A stretch of 64,000 nt of DNA from Ereboglobus sp. (GTDB lineage: Bacteria; Verrucomicrobiota; Verrucomicrobiia; Opitutales; Opitutaceae), in NCBI GenBank assembly GCA_029974595.1, contig JARKRC010000005.1:62001-126000 (forward strand), in the 5' to 3' direction. Within the stretch, counting starts at the first letter, position 1; each line of letters begins with the position of its first letter. Of the stretch, positions 26,701 through 34,798 are shown in pieces. The position numbers and the translations under genes were made by a program. The notes beneath the pieces are model-generated. The model saw only the letters and a list, made by a program, of their open reading frames with translations. It was not told the origin of the DNA and made no database searches.

Positions 26701-27620
26701 TCGATGTGACCTTGCGTGTGAGCGGTTTTTTCCGCGACGCATTCCCGCAGCTCATGCGCTTGTTCGACGACGCCGTGCGCGCCGTCGCCGCGCTCGACGA
26801 ATCCGCCGAGCAAAATCACGTGCGCGCGCACTGGCTCGCCGAAACCGCCGTGCTTGTCGGCGAAGGCATCGAACCCGCCAATGCGCGCCGCCGCGCGGGC
26901 TACCGCGTTTTCAGCTCCAAGCCCGGCGCCTACGGCACGGGACTGCTCGACCTCATCGAGACGCACAATTGGCGCGGCACCGACGATCTCGCGCGCGCCT
27001 TCCTTGTCTGGGGCGGCTGGGCCTACGGCGCGGACACCCCCGGGGGCGCCGAGGCCACCGCCGATTTCCGCAGACGGCTTTCCACCATCGACCTCGCGCT
27101 CCACAATCAGGACAACCGCGAGCACGACATCTTCGACTCCGACGATTATTTCCAATTTCAAGGCGGACTCATTGCCGCCATCTCCGCGCTTTCCGGGCGC
27201 AAGCCGCGCGCGTATTTCGGCGACAGCTCGGACGCCGCGCGTCCCGTCAACCGCACGCTTCAGGCCGAGGCGCTCCGCGTCCACCGCACGCGCGTGACAA
27301 ATCCCAAATGGCTCACGGCCATCCGCCGCCACGGTTACAAAGGCGGGCTCGAAATGGCCGCGACCGTCGATTACATGTTCGGCTACTCCGCGACCTCCGG
27401 AGTCATCACCGACTGGATGTATGAGGACGTCGCCGAAAATTACACCAAGGGCGAGTCCCGCGATTTTCTCCAGCACTCAAATCCCTGGGCGCTCCATGCC
27501 ATTGCCGAGCGCATGCTCGAAGCCAGTCAGCGCGGCCTTTGGGATGCCCGGTCCGAAACACTCGCGCACCTCCGCGAAACCCTCCTTTCAACCGAAGCCG
27601 CCCTCGAATCCGCCACATGA
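23784..27620 (+). CDS. cobN: Cobaltochelatase large subunit CobN
   Basis: 1278 residues, cytoplasmic (no signal peptide or membrane helix). It contains the canonical family motif [18 protein letters not shown] at about residues 562-579, [71 protein letters not shown] and the C-terminal [15 protein letters not shown]. With ATPase partners it inserts Co2+ into hydrogenobyrinic acid a,c-diamide. The next gene overlaps its stop by 4 bp and encodes the ATPase/VWA partner. Two repeat-derived insertions are visible (about residues 260-272 and 760-797), the second at the same loop as in the secreted paralog. The ATG at 23784 is the first that excludes repeat-coded sequence. Confidence 0.9.
   Translation: [1278 protein letters not shown]
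24563..24600 (+). repeat. Single palindromic repeat in frame in cobN
   Basis: GGGTGGCATGGGCTGCCAGCCCATG: one hairpin unit of the family, coding [12 protein letters not shown] within a loop after SYPLTQPD. Frame is preserved. Confidence 0.7.
26062..26172 (+). repeat. Triple palindromic repeat in frame in cobN
   Basis: Three hairpins in a row, with stems centred near 26093 (CACGGACGACTCGTCCGTG), 26128 (CATGGCCGACTCGGCCATG) and 26155 (CACGGGCGGGTCGCCCGTG), joined by GGGTCGGGTAA and TCTCCTGAA. The insert codes a Gly/Ser/Asp-rich loop and leaves the frame open. Confidence 0.8.
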
Positions 27621-29545
27621 AACCTCCGCCGCCATTTCCCTTCACCGCCATCGTCGGGCAGGACGAACTCCGTCTCGCGCTCCTCCTCAACGCCATCGAC
27701 CCGCACATCGGCGGCGTGCTTATTCGCGGCGAACGCGGCACCGCCAAAAGCACCGCCGCCCGCGGGCTCGCCGCGCTGCTGCCTCCACGCGAAAACGACG
27801 ATCCGCCGCCCTTCGTCGAACTCCCGCTCGGCGCGACCGAGGATCGCGTCACGGGCACGCTCGATCTTGAATCCGTCCTGCGCGAAGGCCTCCGCCAGCT
27901 CCGTCCCGGCCTCCTCTCGCAAGCCGACGGCGGCGTGCTCTACGTGGACGAAGTCAACCTGCTCCCCGACCACCTCGTCGATCTGCTCCTCGATTCCGCC
28001 GCGAGCGGCAGCGTGCGCATCGAGCGCGACGGCATTTCAGAAACGCTTCCCGCGCGCTTCATCCTCATCGGCAGCATGAACCCCGAGGAAGGCGAACTCC
28101 GCCCGCAATTCATCGATCGTTTCGGTCTCTGCGTCCACGTCACCACGCCCTCGGAAAGCGAGCCGCGCATTGAAACCATCCGCCGCCGCCTCGCCTACGA
28201 AACCGCTCCCGAAACCTTTGTCGAAAACGAGACCCGCGCGGAAAACGAACTCCGCGAACGCATCGCCGCCGCGCGCGCGCGGCTCAACGCGATCCCGCTT
28301 GATGAAACGACGCTCGCCCAGGCCGCCTCGCTTTGCGTCAGCATGAAACTCGACGGCGTGCGCGGCGACCTCGCGCTCGTCCGCACCGCCCGCGCCATCG
28401 CCGCCTGGGAAAACGCCGTCGCGATCACGGATGCGCACATCCGCCAGGCCGCGCGTCTCGCGCTTTCGCATCGCAAACGCAAAAAACCCTTCGAGCCGGT
28501 GGGAGGTTCGAGCGGCAGCGGGTTGGGCGGCATCCACGACTCGTCCGTGGGGTCGGGTGGCATGGGCTTCCAGCCCATGTCTTCTGAACACGGGCAGGAT
28601 GCCCGTGCCACTCAACCCTCGCAATCAGCGCCTCCCAACCAGCCCGCGCCCGCCGCTTCCTCCGCCGGAGCAATCCACGTCGCGCTCGAAGCCCAAGCTC
28701 CAAGAACGCCCAACGCCGGACGCCGCGACGACGGCGCGCTGGCGCGCGGCGGCGTCATCCGGGCCGTGCCTCTCCGCGACGGCGACGGCGGCGCGCTTGC
28801 GGTCGCGCCCACCCTGACCGCCGCCGCGATGCGCAGCGGATTGAGTGGCACGGGCGACCCGCCCGCAGGTTCGGGTGGCATGGGCTTCCAGCCCATGTCT
28901 TCTGAACACGGGCAGGATGCCCGTGCCACCCAACCCGCCGCCTTCGCGCTCACTCTCCTCCGCGAAGACCTGCGCCGCCACGAGCGCGCCAAACGCGGCG
29001 CGGCACGCGTGCTTTTCATCGTGGATGCAAGCGGCTCGATGGGCGCGCAACGCCGCCTTTCGCTCGCGAAGGGCGCGGCCACGGGTTTGCTCACCGGCAG
29101 CTACCAGAAGCGCGATGAAGTCGCGCTCATGGTGTTTCGCGGCGAGAGCGCGGAGCTGCTGGAAACCTTCACGCGCGATGTTGACCGCATCGAACGCGCC
29201 TTGCGCGACGTGCCCACCGGCGGACGCACGCCGCTCGCATCCGCGCTCGCCACCGCGGCCCCTTATCTGAACACGCAAGGCCCCGCGTTCCTCGTCCTCT
29301 TCACCGACGGGCGCGCCAATGTCCCGCTGAACCCCGGCGGCGATCCATGGCGCGACGCGCTGGACGCCGCGAGCCAGCTCGCCCCGCTTGCGACCGGCGC
29401 GCTCGTCGTCGATTGCGAAACCGGCGCCATCACGCTCGGACGCGCCCGCGAACTTGCCGGCGCGCTCGGCGCCGAATGCGAGCCGCTTGCCGCGCTCGAC
29501 GAACCTTCGCTCACCCTGCGCATCCGCAAACAAACCACCGCCTGA
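27617..29545 (+). CDS. ChlI/ChlD-type chelatase subunit: AAA+ ATPase fused to VWA domain
   Basis: 642 residues. The N-terminal AAA+ domain has Walker [18 protein letters not shown] (about residues 39-55), Walker [19 protein letters not shown] (about 104-121) and the sensor segment [18 protein letters not shown]. The C-terminal VWA domain carries the MIDAS motif [12 protein letters not shown] (about 471-482) and [13 protein letters not shown]. This is the BchI/BchD or CobS/CobT equivalent in one chain, and partner of the CobN just upstream (ATGA overlap). The linker of about 165 residues between domains is enlarged by two repeat insertions (about residues 303-334 and 408-440). Confidence 0.88.
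28525..28618 (+). repeat. Triple palindromic repeat in frame in chelatase ATPase gene
   Basis: Hairpins CACGACTCGTCCGTG, CATGGGCTTCCAGCCCATG and CACGGGCAGGATGCCCGTG in series, with GTCTTCTGAA between the last two. They code [20 protein letters not shown] in the ATPase-VWA linker. Confidence 0.8.
28840..28936 (+). repeat. Second triple palindromic repeat in frame in chelatase ATPase gene
   Basis: Begins GGATTGAGTGGCACGGGC and repeats the CATGGGCTTCCAGCCCATG and CACGGGCAGGATGCCCGTG hairpins identically to the copy 300 bp upstream. It also lies in the interdomain linker, and the frame is again preserved. Confidence 0.8.
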
Positions 29546-29595
29546 CGCACCGCATTTCATTCCAAAATCGAAAATCCAAAATCGAAAATAACATC

Positions 29596-30282
29596 ATGCA
29601 CATAATGGAAGGTTATCTCCCCGTGACGCACGCCATCGGCTGGACGGCCGCAACCGTGCCGTTCCTGGGCTACGGCATCAAAAAACTCGGCGCGCAATTG
29701 CGCAAACATCCCGAAAACCGCCTGCTCCTCGGCGCGAGCACGGGCTTCGTCTTCGTGCTCTCATCGCTGAAAATCCCGTCTGTCACGGGAAGCTGCTCGC
29801 ACCCGACCGGCATCGGTTTCGGCACGACGCTCTTTGGCCCCGGCATCATGTTTGTGTCGGGTTTTGTCGTGCTGCTGTTTCAGGCGCTCCTGCTCGCGCA
29901 CGGCGGGCTCACCACGCTCGGCGCAAACACGTTTTCGATGGCAATCGTCGGCGGGCTTGTCGCGTGGGGCGTGTATCGCGCGGGCGCGACCCTGCGGCTG
30001 CCGTTTGCATTGAGCGTGTTTCTTGCGGCGATGCTCTCGGACCTCGCCACGTATGTGACGACTTCGCTCCAGCTCGCGCTCGCGTTTCCCGACCCCGCAG
30101 GCGGCTTCGCGGCATCGGCGGTGAAATTCCTGTCCATCTTCGCGCTCACGCAAATCCCGCTCGCGATCATCGAGGGGCTTCTGAGCGTTTTTGTGATGAA
30201 CTTGTTGCGCGCCCATGCCGCCCAGCAACTCGCCGCGCTTTCGATTCCCGCCGCCCAATCCTCGACAAAAACAAATCCATGA
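29596..30282 (+). CDS. cbiM: Cobalt ECF-type transporter substrate-binding subunit CbiM
   Basis: 228 residues, multi-pass. The N-terminus is Met-His-Ile-Met-Glu-Gly, with the second-position histidine needed for cobalt binding in CbiM; this decides the start at 29596. Family motifs [17 protein letters not shown] (residues about 56-72) and [18 protein letters not shown] are present, the conserved His-containing loops of cobalt importers. It moves Co2+ across the inner membrane together with CbiN, CbiQ and CbiO, which follow in that order. It overlaps cbiN by 4 bp. Confidence 0.95.
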   Translation: MHIMEGYLPVTHAIGWTAATVPFLGYGIKKLGAQLRKHPENRLLLGASTGFVFVLSSLKIPSVTGSCSHPTGIGFGTTLFGPGIMFVSGFVVLLFQALLLAHGGLTTLGANTFSMAIVGGLVAWGVYRAGATLRLPFALSVFLAAMLSDLATYVTTSLQLALAFPDPAGGFAASAVKFLSIFALTQIPLAIIEGLLSVFVMNLLRAHAAQQLAALSIPAAQSSTKTNP

Positions 30283-30572
30283 AACGCCAAAACATTCTTC
30301 TGCTTCTCGCGTGCGTCGCCATTACCGTCGCGCCGCTGCTGTTCATCAAATCGGGCGATGAAAAAAAGGAAATCTTCACCGGGGCCGATGGTCAGGCCGA
30401 GGGTGTGATTTCGAAAATATCGCCTGATTACAAACCGTGGTTCGAACCGTTTTGGGAGCCGCCGAGCGGCGAAATCGAAGGCCTGCTCTTCGGTCTGCAG
30501 GCAGCGATCGGCGCGGGGCTGATCGGCTATTGCATCGGCTTCTATCGTGGGCGCGGCGCCGCGAAAGAGTGA
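30279..30572 (+). CDS. cbiN: Cobalt transporter accessory subunit CbiN
   Basis: 97 residues with the CbiN layout: N-terminal helix ([17 protein letters not shown]), a short periplasmic part containing [19 protein letters not shown] and [20 protein letters not shown], and a second helix ([20 protein letters not shown]). It joins CbiM in loading cobalt. ATGA overlap with cbiM. Confidence 0.93.
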   Translation: MKRQNILLLLACVAITVAPLLFIKSGDEKKEIFTGADGQAEGVISKISPDYKPWFEPFWEPPSGEIEGLLFGLQAAIGAGLIGYCIGFYRGRGAAKE

Positions 30573-30690
30573 AAGGTGAAGAGTGAAGTGTGAAAACAAC
30601 CGAAAAAACTCAACGGATTCACGCACACATGAATAACACACGCATCAGCGTCCCCTGATTTTCACTCTTCACCTTTCACACTTCACTCTT
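30569..30690. repeat. 19-bp inverted repeat between cbiN and cbiQ
   Basis: GTGAAAGGTGAAGAGTGAA (30569-30587), overlapping the cbiN stop codon, is exactly inverted at 30661-30679. Copies of the GTGAAGTGTGAA unit flank both arms. The element fills the only gap inside the cbiMNQO set and looks like a small repeat insertion. Confidence 0.65.
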
Positions 30691-30698
30691 CTCCTCCC

Positions 30699-31448
30699 AT
30701 GCTCCGCCGCATCGACATCATTGCCCACACCAACCGCTGGCACGCCAAGACCGGCGCGGTCATGCTGTTGTGCGCCGGCTTGATGCTCTGCGCGCTGTGC
30801 CTGCCGCCTGTCGCAGCCGCCCCGTTTGTCCTTTGCGCCGCATGGCTCGCGGCCTTGCGCGGCGCGCGCGTGCCGGTCCGGGCGTTTGCGAAGGCCTTTG
30901 TCATCCCGATGGGCTTCCTCGTGACGGGAGCTGCTGTGTTGTGTGTTTCCGTCGCATGGGACGGCGGGCTGCGCATCGCGTTTACGCACGAAGGCGCGCG
31001 CGTCGCGCTGCAAACCTCCTGTCGCGCCGCCGCCGCGCTTTCGGTCACGCTGCTCTACGCTTTCACCTCGCCGGTGTCGCAAACGCTCGCGCTGCTCCGG
31101 CGGTTCCGCGCGCCCGTCGCGCTTGTGGAGTTCATGGGCATCACCTATCGCACGATTTTCCTGCTCGACGAAAGCCGCGAATCCATCATCGGCGCGCAAC
31201 AAAACCGCCTCGGCTATCGCAATGCCCGCTGCACGTTTCGCTCGACCGGACTCGCCGCCGCCGCGCTGTTCGCGCGCGCACACGCCCGGGCCGCGCGCCT
31301 CGAACGCGGCCTGCAATCGCGCTGCTACGACAACACCCTCGCCGTCATGCTGCCTTCTTCCGAAACGACGGCGCGCGACTGCGCCTTCGCCGCCGCCATT
31401 CCCGCGCTCATCGCTGCCGCCGTGATAATTCTCTCCACCCATGTCTGA
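30699..31448 (+). CDS. cbiQ: Cobalt transporter transmembrane subunit CbiQ
   Basis: 249 residues with about five membrane helices and the EcfT/CbiQ coupling region with Ala-Arg-Gly-like motifs near the C-terminus (FARAHARAARLERGLQSRC). N-terminal MLRRIDIIAHTNRWH resembles the usual CbiQ start (D-x3-H-x2-N). It couples the CbiO ATPase to CbiM/CbiN. It overlaps cbiO by 8 bp. Confidence 0.9.
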   Translation: MLRRIDIIAHTNRWHAKTGAVMLLCAGLMLCALCLPPVAAAPFVLCAAWLAALRGARVPVRAFAKAFVIPMGFLVTGAAVLCVSVAWDGGLRIAFTHEGARVALQTSCRAAAALSVTLLYAFTSPVSQTLALLRRFRAPVALVEFMGITYRTIFLLDESRESIIGAQQNRLGYRNARCTFRSTGLAAAALFARAHARAARLERGLQSRCYDNTLAVMLPSSETTARDCAFAAAIPALIAAAVIILSTHV

Positions 31449-32271
31449 CATGATCGAAACAAAACCCGCGCCTTCGGCCGCCCGCGTCCTTCTCGACGCG
31501 CGCGATCTGCGCTTTGCGTATCCGGGCGCGGACGGCGTGGCGGCATTGTGCGGCGCGCACCGCCTGCGCGCGCTCGACGGCGTTTCGCTCGCGCTTCGCG
31601 AAGGCGCGCGGCTTGCGCTTCTCGGCGCGAACGGCTCCGGCAAATCCACGCTCCTGCTTCATCTCAACGGCACGCTCCGCCCCGACGACGGCGCGGTGCA
31701 TTACGACGGCGCGCCGGTCGCATACTCCAAGCGCGGCCTCGTCGCGCTCCGCCAAAACGTCGCGCTCGTTTTTCAGGATTCCGACGACCAGCTCTTCGCG
31801 GGCACGCTCGCGCAGGACGTTTCCTTCGGTCCGATGAACCTCGGTCTGCCGCAGGACGAAGTCGCGCGCCGCGTCGCCGAATCACTCGCCGCCGTCGGCC
31901 TCGCGGAACTCGGCGCGCTGCCTTTGCATATGCTCAGCCACGGCCAGCGCAAACGCGCCGCCATCGCCGGCGCGCTCGCCATGCGCCCCCGCGCGCTCCT
32001 GCTCGACGAGCCGACCGCCGGGCTCGATCCCGAAGGCGTGAACGCCTTGCTCGACAAACTCGACGAGTTTTCGGCGCGCGGCATGGCGATTCTTTTTTCC
32101 ACGCACCACGTCGAACTTGCGCGCATGTGGGCCGACGATGTCGTCATCATGGCCGAGGGGCGCGTCGCCGCATCCGGCCCTGCCGACGGAATCCTGGGCG
32201 ACGAAGCCCTCATGCGCGAATCCAAGCTCATGCTGTCGCCACGCCGCGCGCGTTCGCATTCACGGTTTTGA
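31441..32271 (+). CDS. cbiO: Cobalt transporter ATP-binding subunit CbiO
   Basis: 276 residues, a complete ABC ATPase: Walker A LGANGSGKSTLL, Q-loop LVFQDSDDQLF, signature MLSHGQRKRAAIAGAL, Walker B ALLLDEPTAGLDPEG and the switch histidine in FSTHHVEL. Energises the CbiMNQ complex. It is the last of the contiguous cobalt-transport genes. Confidence 0.93.
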   Translation: MSDMIETKPAPSAARVLLDARDLRFAYPGADGVAALCGAHRLRALDGVSLALREGARLALLGANGSGKSTLLLHLNGTLRPDDGAVHYDGAPVAYSKRGLVALRQNVALVFQDSDDQLFAGTLAQDVSFGPMNLGLPQDEVARRVAESLAAVGLAELGALPLHMLSHGQRKRAAIAGALAMRPRALLLDEPTAGLDPEGVNALLDKLDEFSARGMAILFSTHHVELARMWADDVVIMAEGRVAASGPADGILGDEALMRESKLMLSPRRARSHSRF

Positions 32272-32410
32272 TTCACCACGGAGGAATGAAGAAGAATAGA
32301 GGAGTCAGGAGTCAGGAGAAAACCACTCCGGCTTCGCTGCCTGTATTCCGACTCCTCTACCTCCTGACTCCTTCCATCCTCCCTCCGTCCTCCGTGCCTC
32401 CGTGGTGAGT
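32272..32410. repeat. Inverted repeat between cbiO and cobW
   Basis: TTCACCACGGAGGAATGAAG and AGGAGTCAGGAGTCAGGAG on the left face CTCCTGACTCC and CCTCCGTGGTGA on the right. The gap of 177 bp is occupied by this palindromic element and has no gene. Confidence 0.6.
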
Positions 32411-32448
32411 CATCTCATTTTTCAACTCATACAATCCACACAAAACAT

Positions 32449-33804
32449 ATGACCACACAACAACCCATCCCAGTCACCGTCCTCACCGGATTCCTCGGCG
32501 CGGGAAAGACCACGCTCCTCAATCGCATCCTCGCCGGGCAGCACGGCAGAAAGATTGCCGTCATCGAAAACGAATTCGGCGAGGTCGGCGTGGACAATCA
32601 TCTCGTCATTCGGGCCGACGAGGAGATTTTCGAGATGAACAACGGCTGCATCTGCTGCTCCGTTCGCGGCGACCTCATCCGCATCCTCGCAAAACTCGCA
32701 GCGCGCGAGGACAGACTCGACGCCGTCATCATCGAGACCACCGGCCTCGCAAATCCCGGTCCAGTCGCACTCACGTTTTTCACCGATCCGGAGGTGCGCG
32801 CGCACTTCCGCCTCGACGCCATCGTCACGCTCGTGGACGCGCGCCACATCGCGGAGCATTGGGACACGAGCGACGAGGCGCGCAAGCAGATCGCCTTTGC
32901 CGACACGATCCTCCTCAACAAAACCGATCTCGCGCCTGCCGCCGCGCTCGATCTCGTTGAAAAACGCATCCGCCAGATGAACCCCGCCGCGCGCCTGCAC
33001 CGCACGCAAAACGCGGACATCGCGCTTGACCGCGTGCTCAACCTCGGCGGCTTCGATCTCGACCGCGCCGTGCAGATCGACCCGCAATTCATGCAGCCCG
33101 AATATCCCTTCGAGTGGGGCGGCGTTTATCGGCTCGCCCCCGGAAACTGCAATCTCGTCATCAACGAAGGCCCCGACCCGGAAATGAAAATCGCGCTTAT
33201 GCCCGCCGACGATGCCGGCGACGCCGCGTTCGAAAAGGCGCGCGACGCGGCGGTGCTTCTTTTTTCCGGCGCGACCGAACCGCGCGCGCCCGGCGAAACG
33301 CTCGTCCCCGCGAAAGGCGCGCGGATGCTCGCGTTCCCGTCCTTCCCGTGCGTGTTCCCCGTGACAATCGACAAGGCCGGCCACTATGCGCTCTTCACGC
33401 AGCATCACCCCGACGAGTTCAACGCCCGGCTCGCCGCCGAAGGCGCGGACGAGGTCGCGCTGAAACCCGTCCGCGAGGAAGCCTTCAAGGCCACGCACAC
33501 GCACGACAACGCCGTGACCTCCGTCGGCATCACGCTCGAAGGCGAGCTCGACGGCGCGCGCCTCAACGACTGGCTCGCCGAGCTTCTCAAGGCAAAGGGC
33601 GCGGACATTTTCCGCAGCAAGGGCGTGCTCGCCGTGCGCGGTTCGGCAAACCGCATCGTCTTCCAGGGCGTCCACATGCTCTTCGACGCCCAACCCGGCG
33701 CGCCGTGGAAACCCGGCGAAAAACGCGCGAGCGAGTTCGTCTTCATCGGAAAGAATCTTGTGCGCGAGGAATTGGTCGAAGGATTTGAAAGATGTAGTTC
33801 TTGA
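32449..33804 (+). CDS. cobW: CobW-family GTP-binding metallochaperone
   Basis: 451 residues, COG0523 P-loop GTPase. Walker A TGFLGAGKTTLLNRIL (about residues 13-28), the metal-binding CICC of the G3E family at residues 67-70 (NNGCICCSVRGDL), and GTP specificity NKTDL (about 163-167). The C-terminal CobW_C domain contains THTHD and runs to the end. Members of this family deliver metals, and those in cobalamin operons are thought to serve cobalt. It closes the rightward cobalamin block; a decayed copy of its last 46 codons lies 0.9 kb downstream. Confidence 0.92.
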   Translation: MTTQQPIPVTVLTGFLGAGKTTLLNRILAGQHGRKIAVIENEFGEVGVDNHLVIRADEEIFEMNNGCICCSVRGDLIRILAKLAAREDRLDAVIIETTGLANPGPVALTFFTDPEVRAHFRLDAIVTLVDARHIAEHWDTSDEARKQIAFADTILLNKTDLAPAAALDLVEKRIRQMNPAARLHRTQNADIALDRVLNLGGFDLDRAVQIDPQFMQPEYPFEWGGVYRLAPGNCNLVINEGPDPEMKIALMPADDAGDAAFEKARDAAVLLFSGATEPRAPGETLVPAKGARMLAFPSFPCVFPVTIDKAGHYALFTQHHPDEFNARLAAEGADEVALKPVREEAFKATHTHDNAVTSVGITLEGELDGARLNDWLAELLKAKGADIFRSKGVLAVRGSANRIVFQGVHMLFDAQPGAPWKPGEKRASEFVFIGKNLVREELVEGFERCSS

Positions 33805-33876
33805 GTCTGAAAATACGGATTTTCTTGTATCTGGTTTCTTCGTTTTCCTTATTTCGAGGAATAGAAAATACTAAAC

Positions 33877-34431
33877 ATGAAAGCATCAGATTTTTCCAAG
33901 CAACTTCGAGATGAGGTGAATGGTCTCATCGCTAATGGGCAAAAAAACATAGCGTGCAGAGCATTAGTACGGGCACTTGAGAAGAATATTCCAAAACTGG
34001 AAGAAGCTGAACAGAAGACACGACAGGTTCCACTGGATTTCCAATTGGCTCACTATGAAGCGCAGATTGCTGCTAAATCACAAATGTTCGCATCAGTGTT
34101 GGATTATGGAAAGCATGCCCTCAACGCAGCCATGATAATAAATGCTGGCGCGGCAGTTGCTCTATTAACGTTGATAGGCGGCTTATTCGCGCACTCATCG
34201 CAGTTGGCCGTTAATTACGCATCACCGCTCCTATTGTTTGTTGTAGGTGTTCTTGCGGCAGCCATGGCTTATGGGGGAGCTTATTGTGCGCAGTATTTTT
34301 ATACCGAAAACTCTGAAAGCAAAATTGGAAAGTCATTCCATACGCTCACTGTGCTATTTGCCATTGGGTCATACGCTCTATTTTTGTCTGGTGCCATTTC
34401 TTGTTACTTAATTCTGACGAGCAAGTTCTAG
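33877..34431 (+). CDS. Membrane protein of unknown function in AT-rich island
   Basis: 184 residues: a soluble, charged N-terminal part of about 70 residues (helical, MKASDFSKQLRDEVNGLIAN), then three to four membrane helices (AAMIINAGAAVALLTLIGG, LLLFVVGVLAAAMAYGG, LFAIGSYALFLSGAISCYLI). The family is not recognised. Its base composition is clearly more AT-rich than the flanking cobalamin genes, and it lies beside a defence-type pair, so a phage-defence or toxin-like membrane role is possible but only by association. A hairpin follows its stop codon. Confidence 0.7.
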   Translation: MKASDFSKQLRDEVNGLIANGQKNIACRALVRALEKNIPKLEEAEQKTRQVPLDFQLAHYEAQIAAKSQMFASVLDYGKHALNAAMIINAGAAVALLTLIGGLFAHSSQLAVNYASPLLLFVVGVLAAAMAYGGAYCAQYFYTENSESKIGKSFHTLTVLFAIGSYALFLSGAISCYLILTSKF

Positions 34432-34464
34432 TCTGTGCTTGATGCACAGATTTATGCTGTGTCT

Positions 34465-34487
34465 TCACGCACTTCTTTTGTGCGTGA
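34465..34487 (+). terminator. Hairpin downstream of the unknown membrane protein gene
   Basis: TCACGCAC at 34465-34472 pairs perfectly with GTGCGTGA at 34480-34487 over a 7-nt loop, 34 bp after the stop. No strong T-run follows, so termination efficiency is uncertain. Confidence 0.5.
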
Positions 34488-34611
34488 GCCAGACAATAGA
34501 CTGCCTGGCGAGCGGAAATATTTTTCCTAGAAAAATAATCGCACACAATTGTCTTTGGCACGGATGACTCGGGGGCGTGTTTGCCCGGCGAGCCTAACTT
34601 GCCGCTTGGAC

Positions 34612-34749
34612 GCCGACAATCGCATCGTCTTCCAAGGCGCCCACATGCTCTTCAACACCCAACCCGGCGCACCGTGACAAAAAGGCGAAAAGCGCATGAG
34701 CGGGTTTGTGTTTATCGGGCGGTATCTTGCGCGCGTAGAGTTAGTTGAA
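34612..34749 (+). pseudogene. Decayed remnant of a cobW C-terminus
   Basis: Read in one frame, this 138-bp stretch aligns without gaps to codons encoding the last part of CobW (33643-33780): NRIVFQGAHMLF versus NRIVFQGVHMLF, QPGAP, GEKR, FVFIG, ELVE. By hand count about 32 of 46 residues are identical. A TGA interrupts it where the intact gene has Trp after QPGAP, and nothing upstream continues the homology. It is a relic of a diverged second copy rather than a fresh duplication. Confidence 0.85.
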
Positions 34750-34798
34750 CGCTGCTTGGCAACATATTGCCTGCTCTTGTTTGCCGGTATCCACGATT

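Noticed and set aside
28525-28936. Regular hairpins that might suggest a CRISPR array
   Set aside because: Units are inside a coding frame, spacing is irregular, spacers are absent and there are no cas genes.
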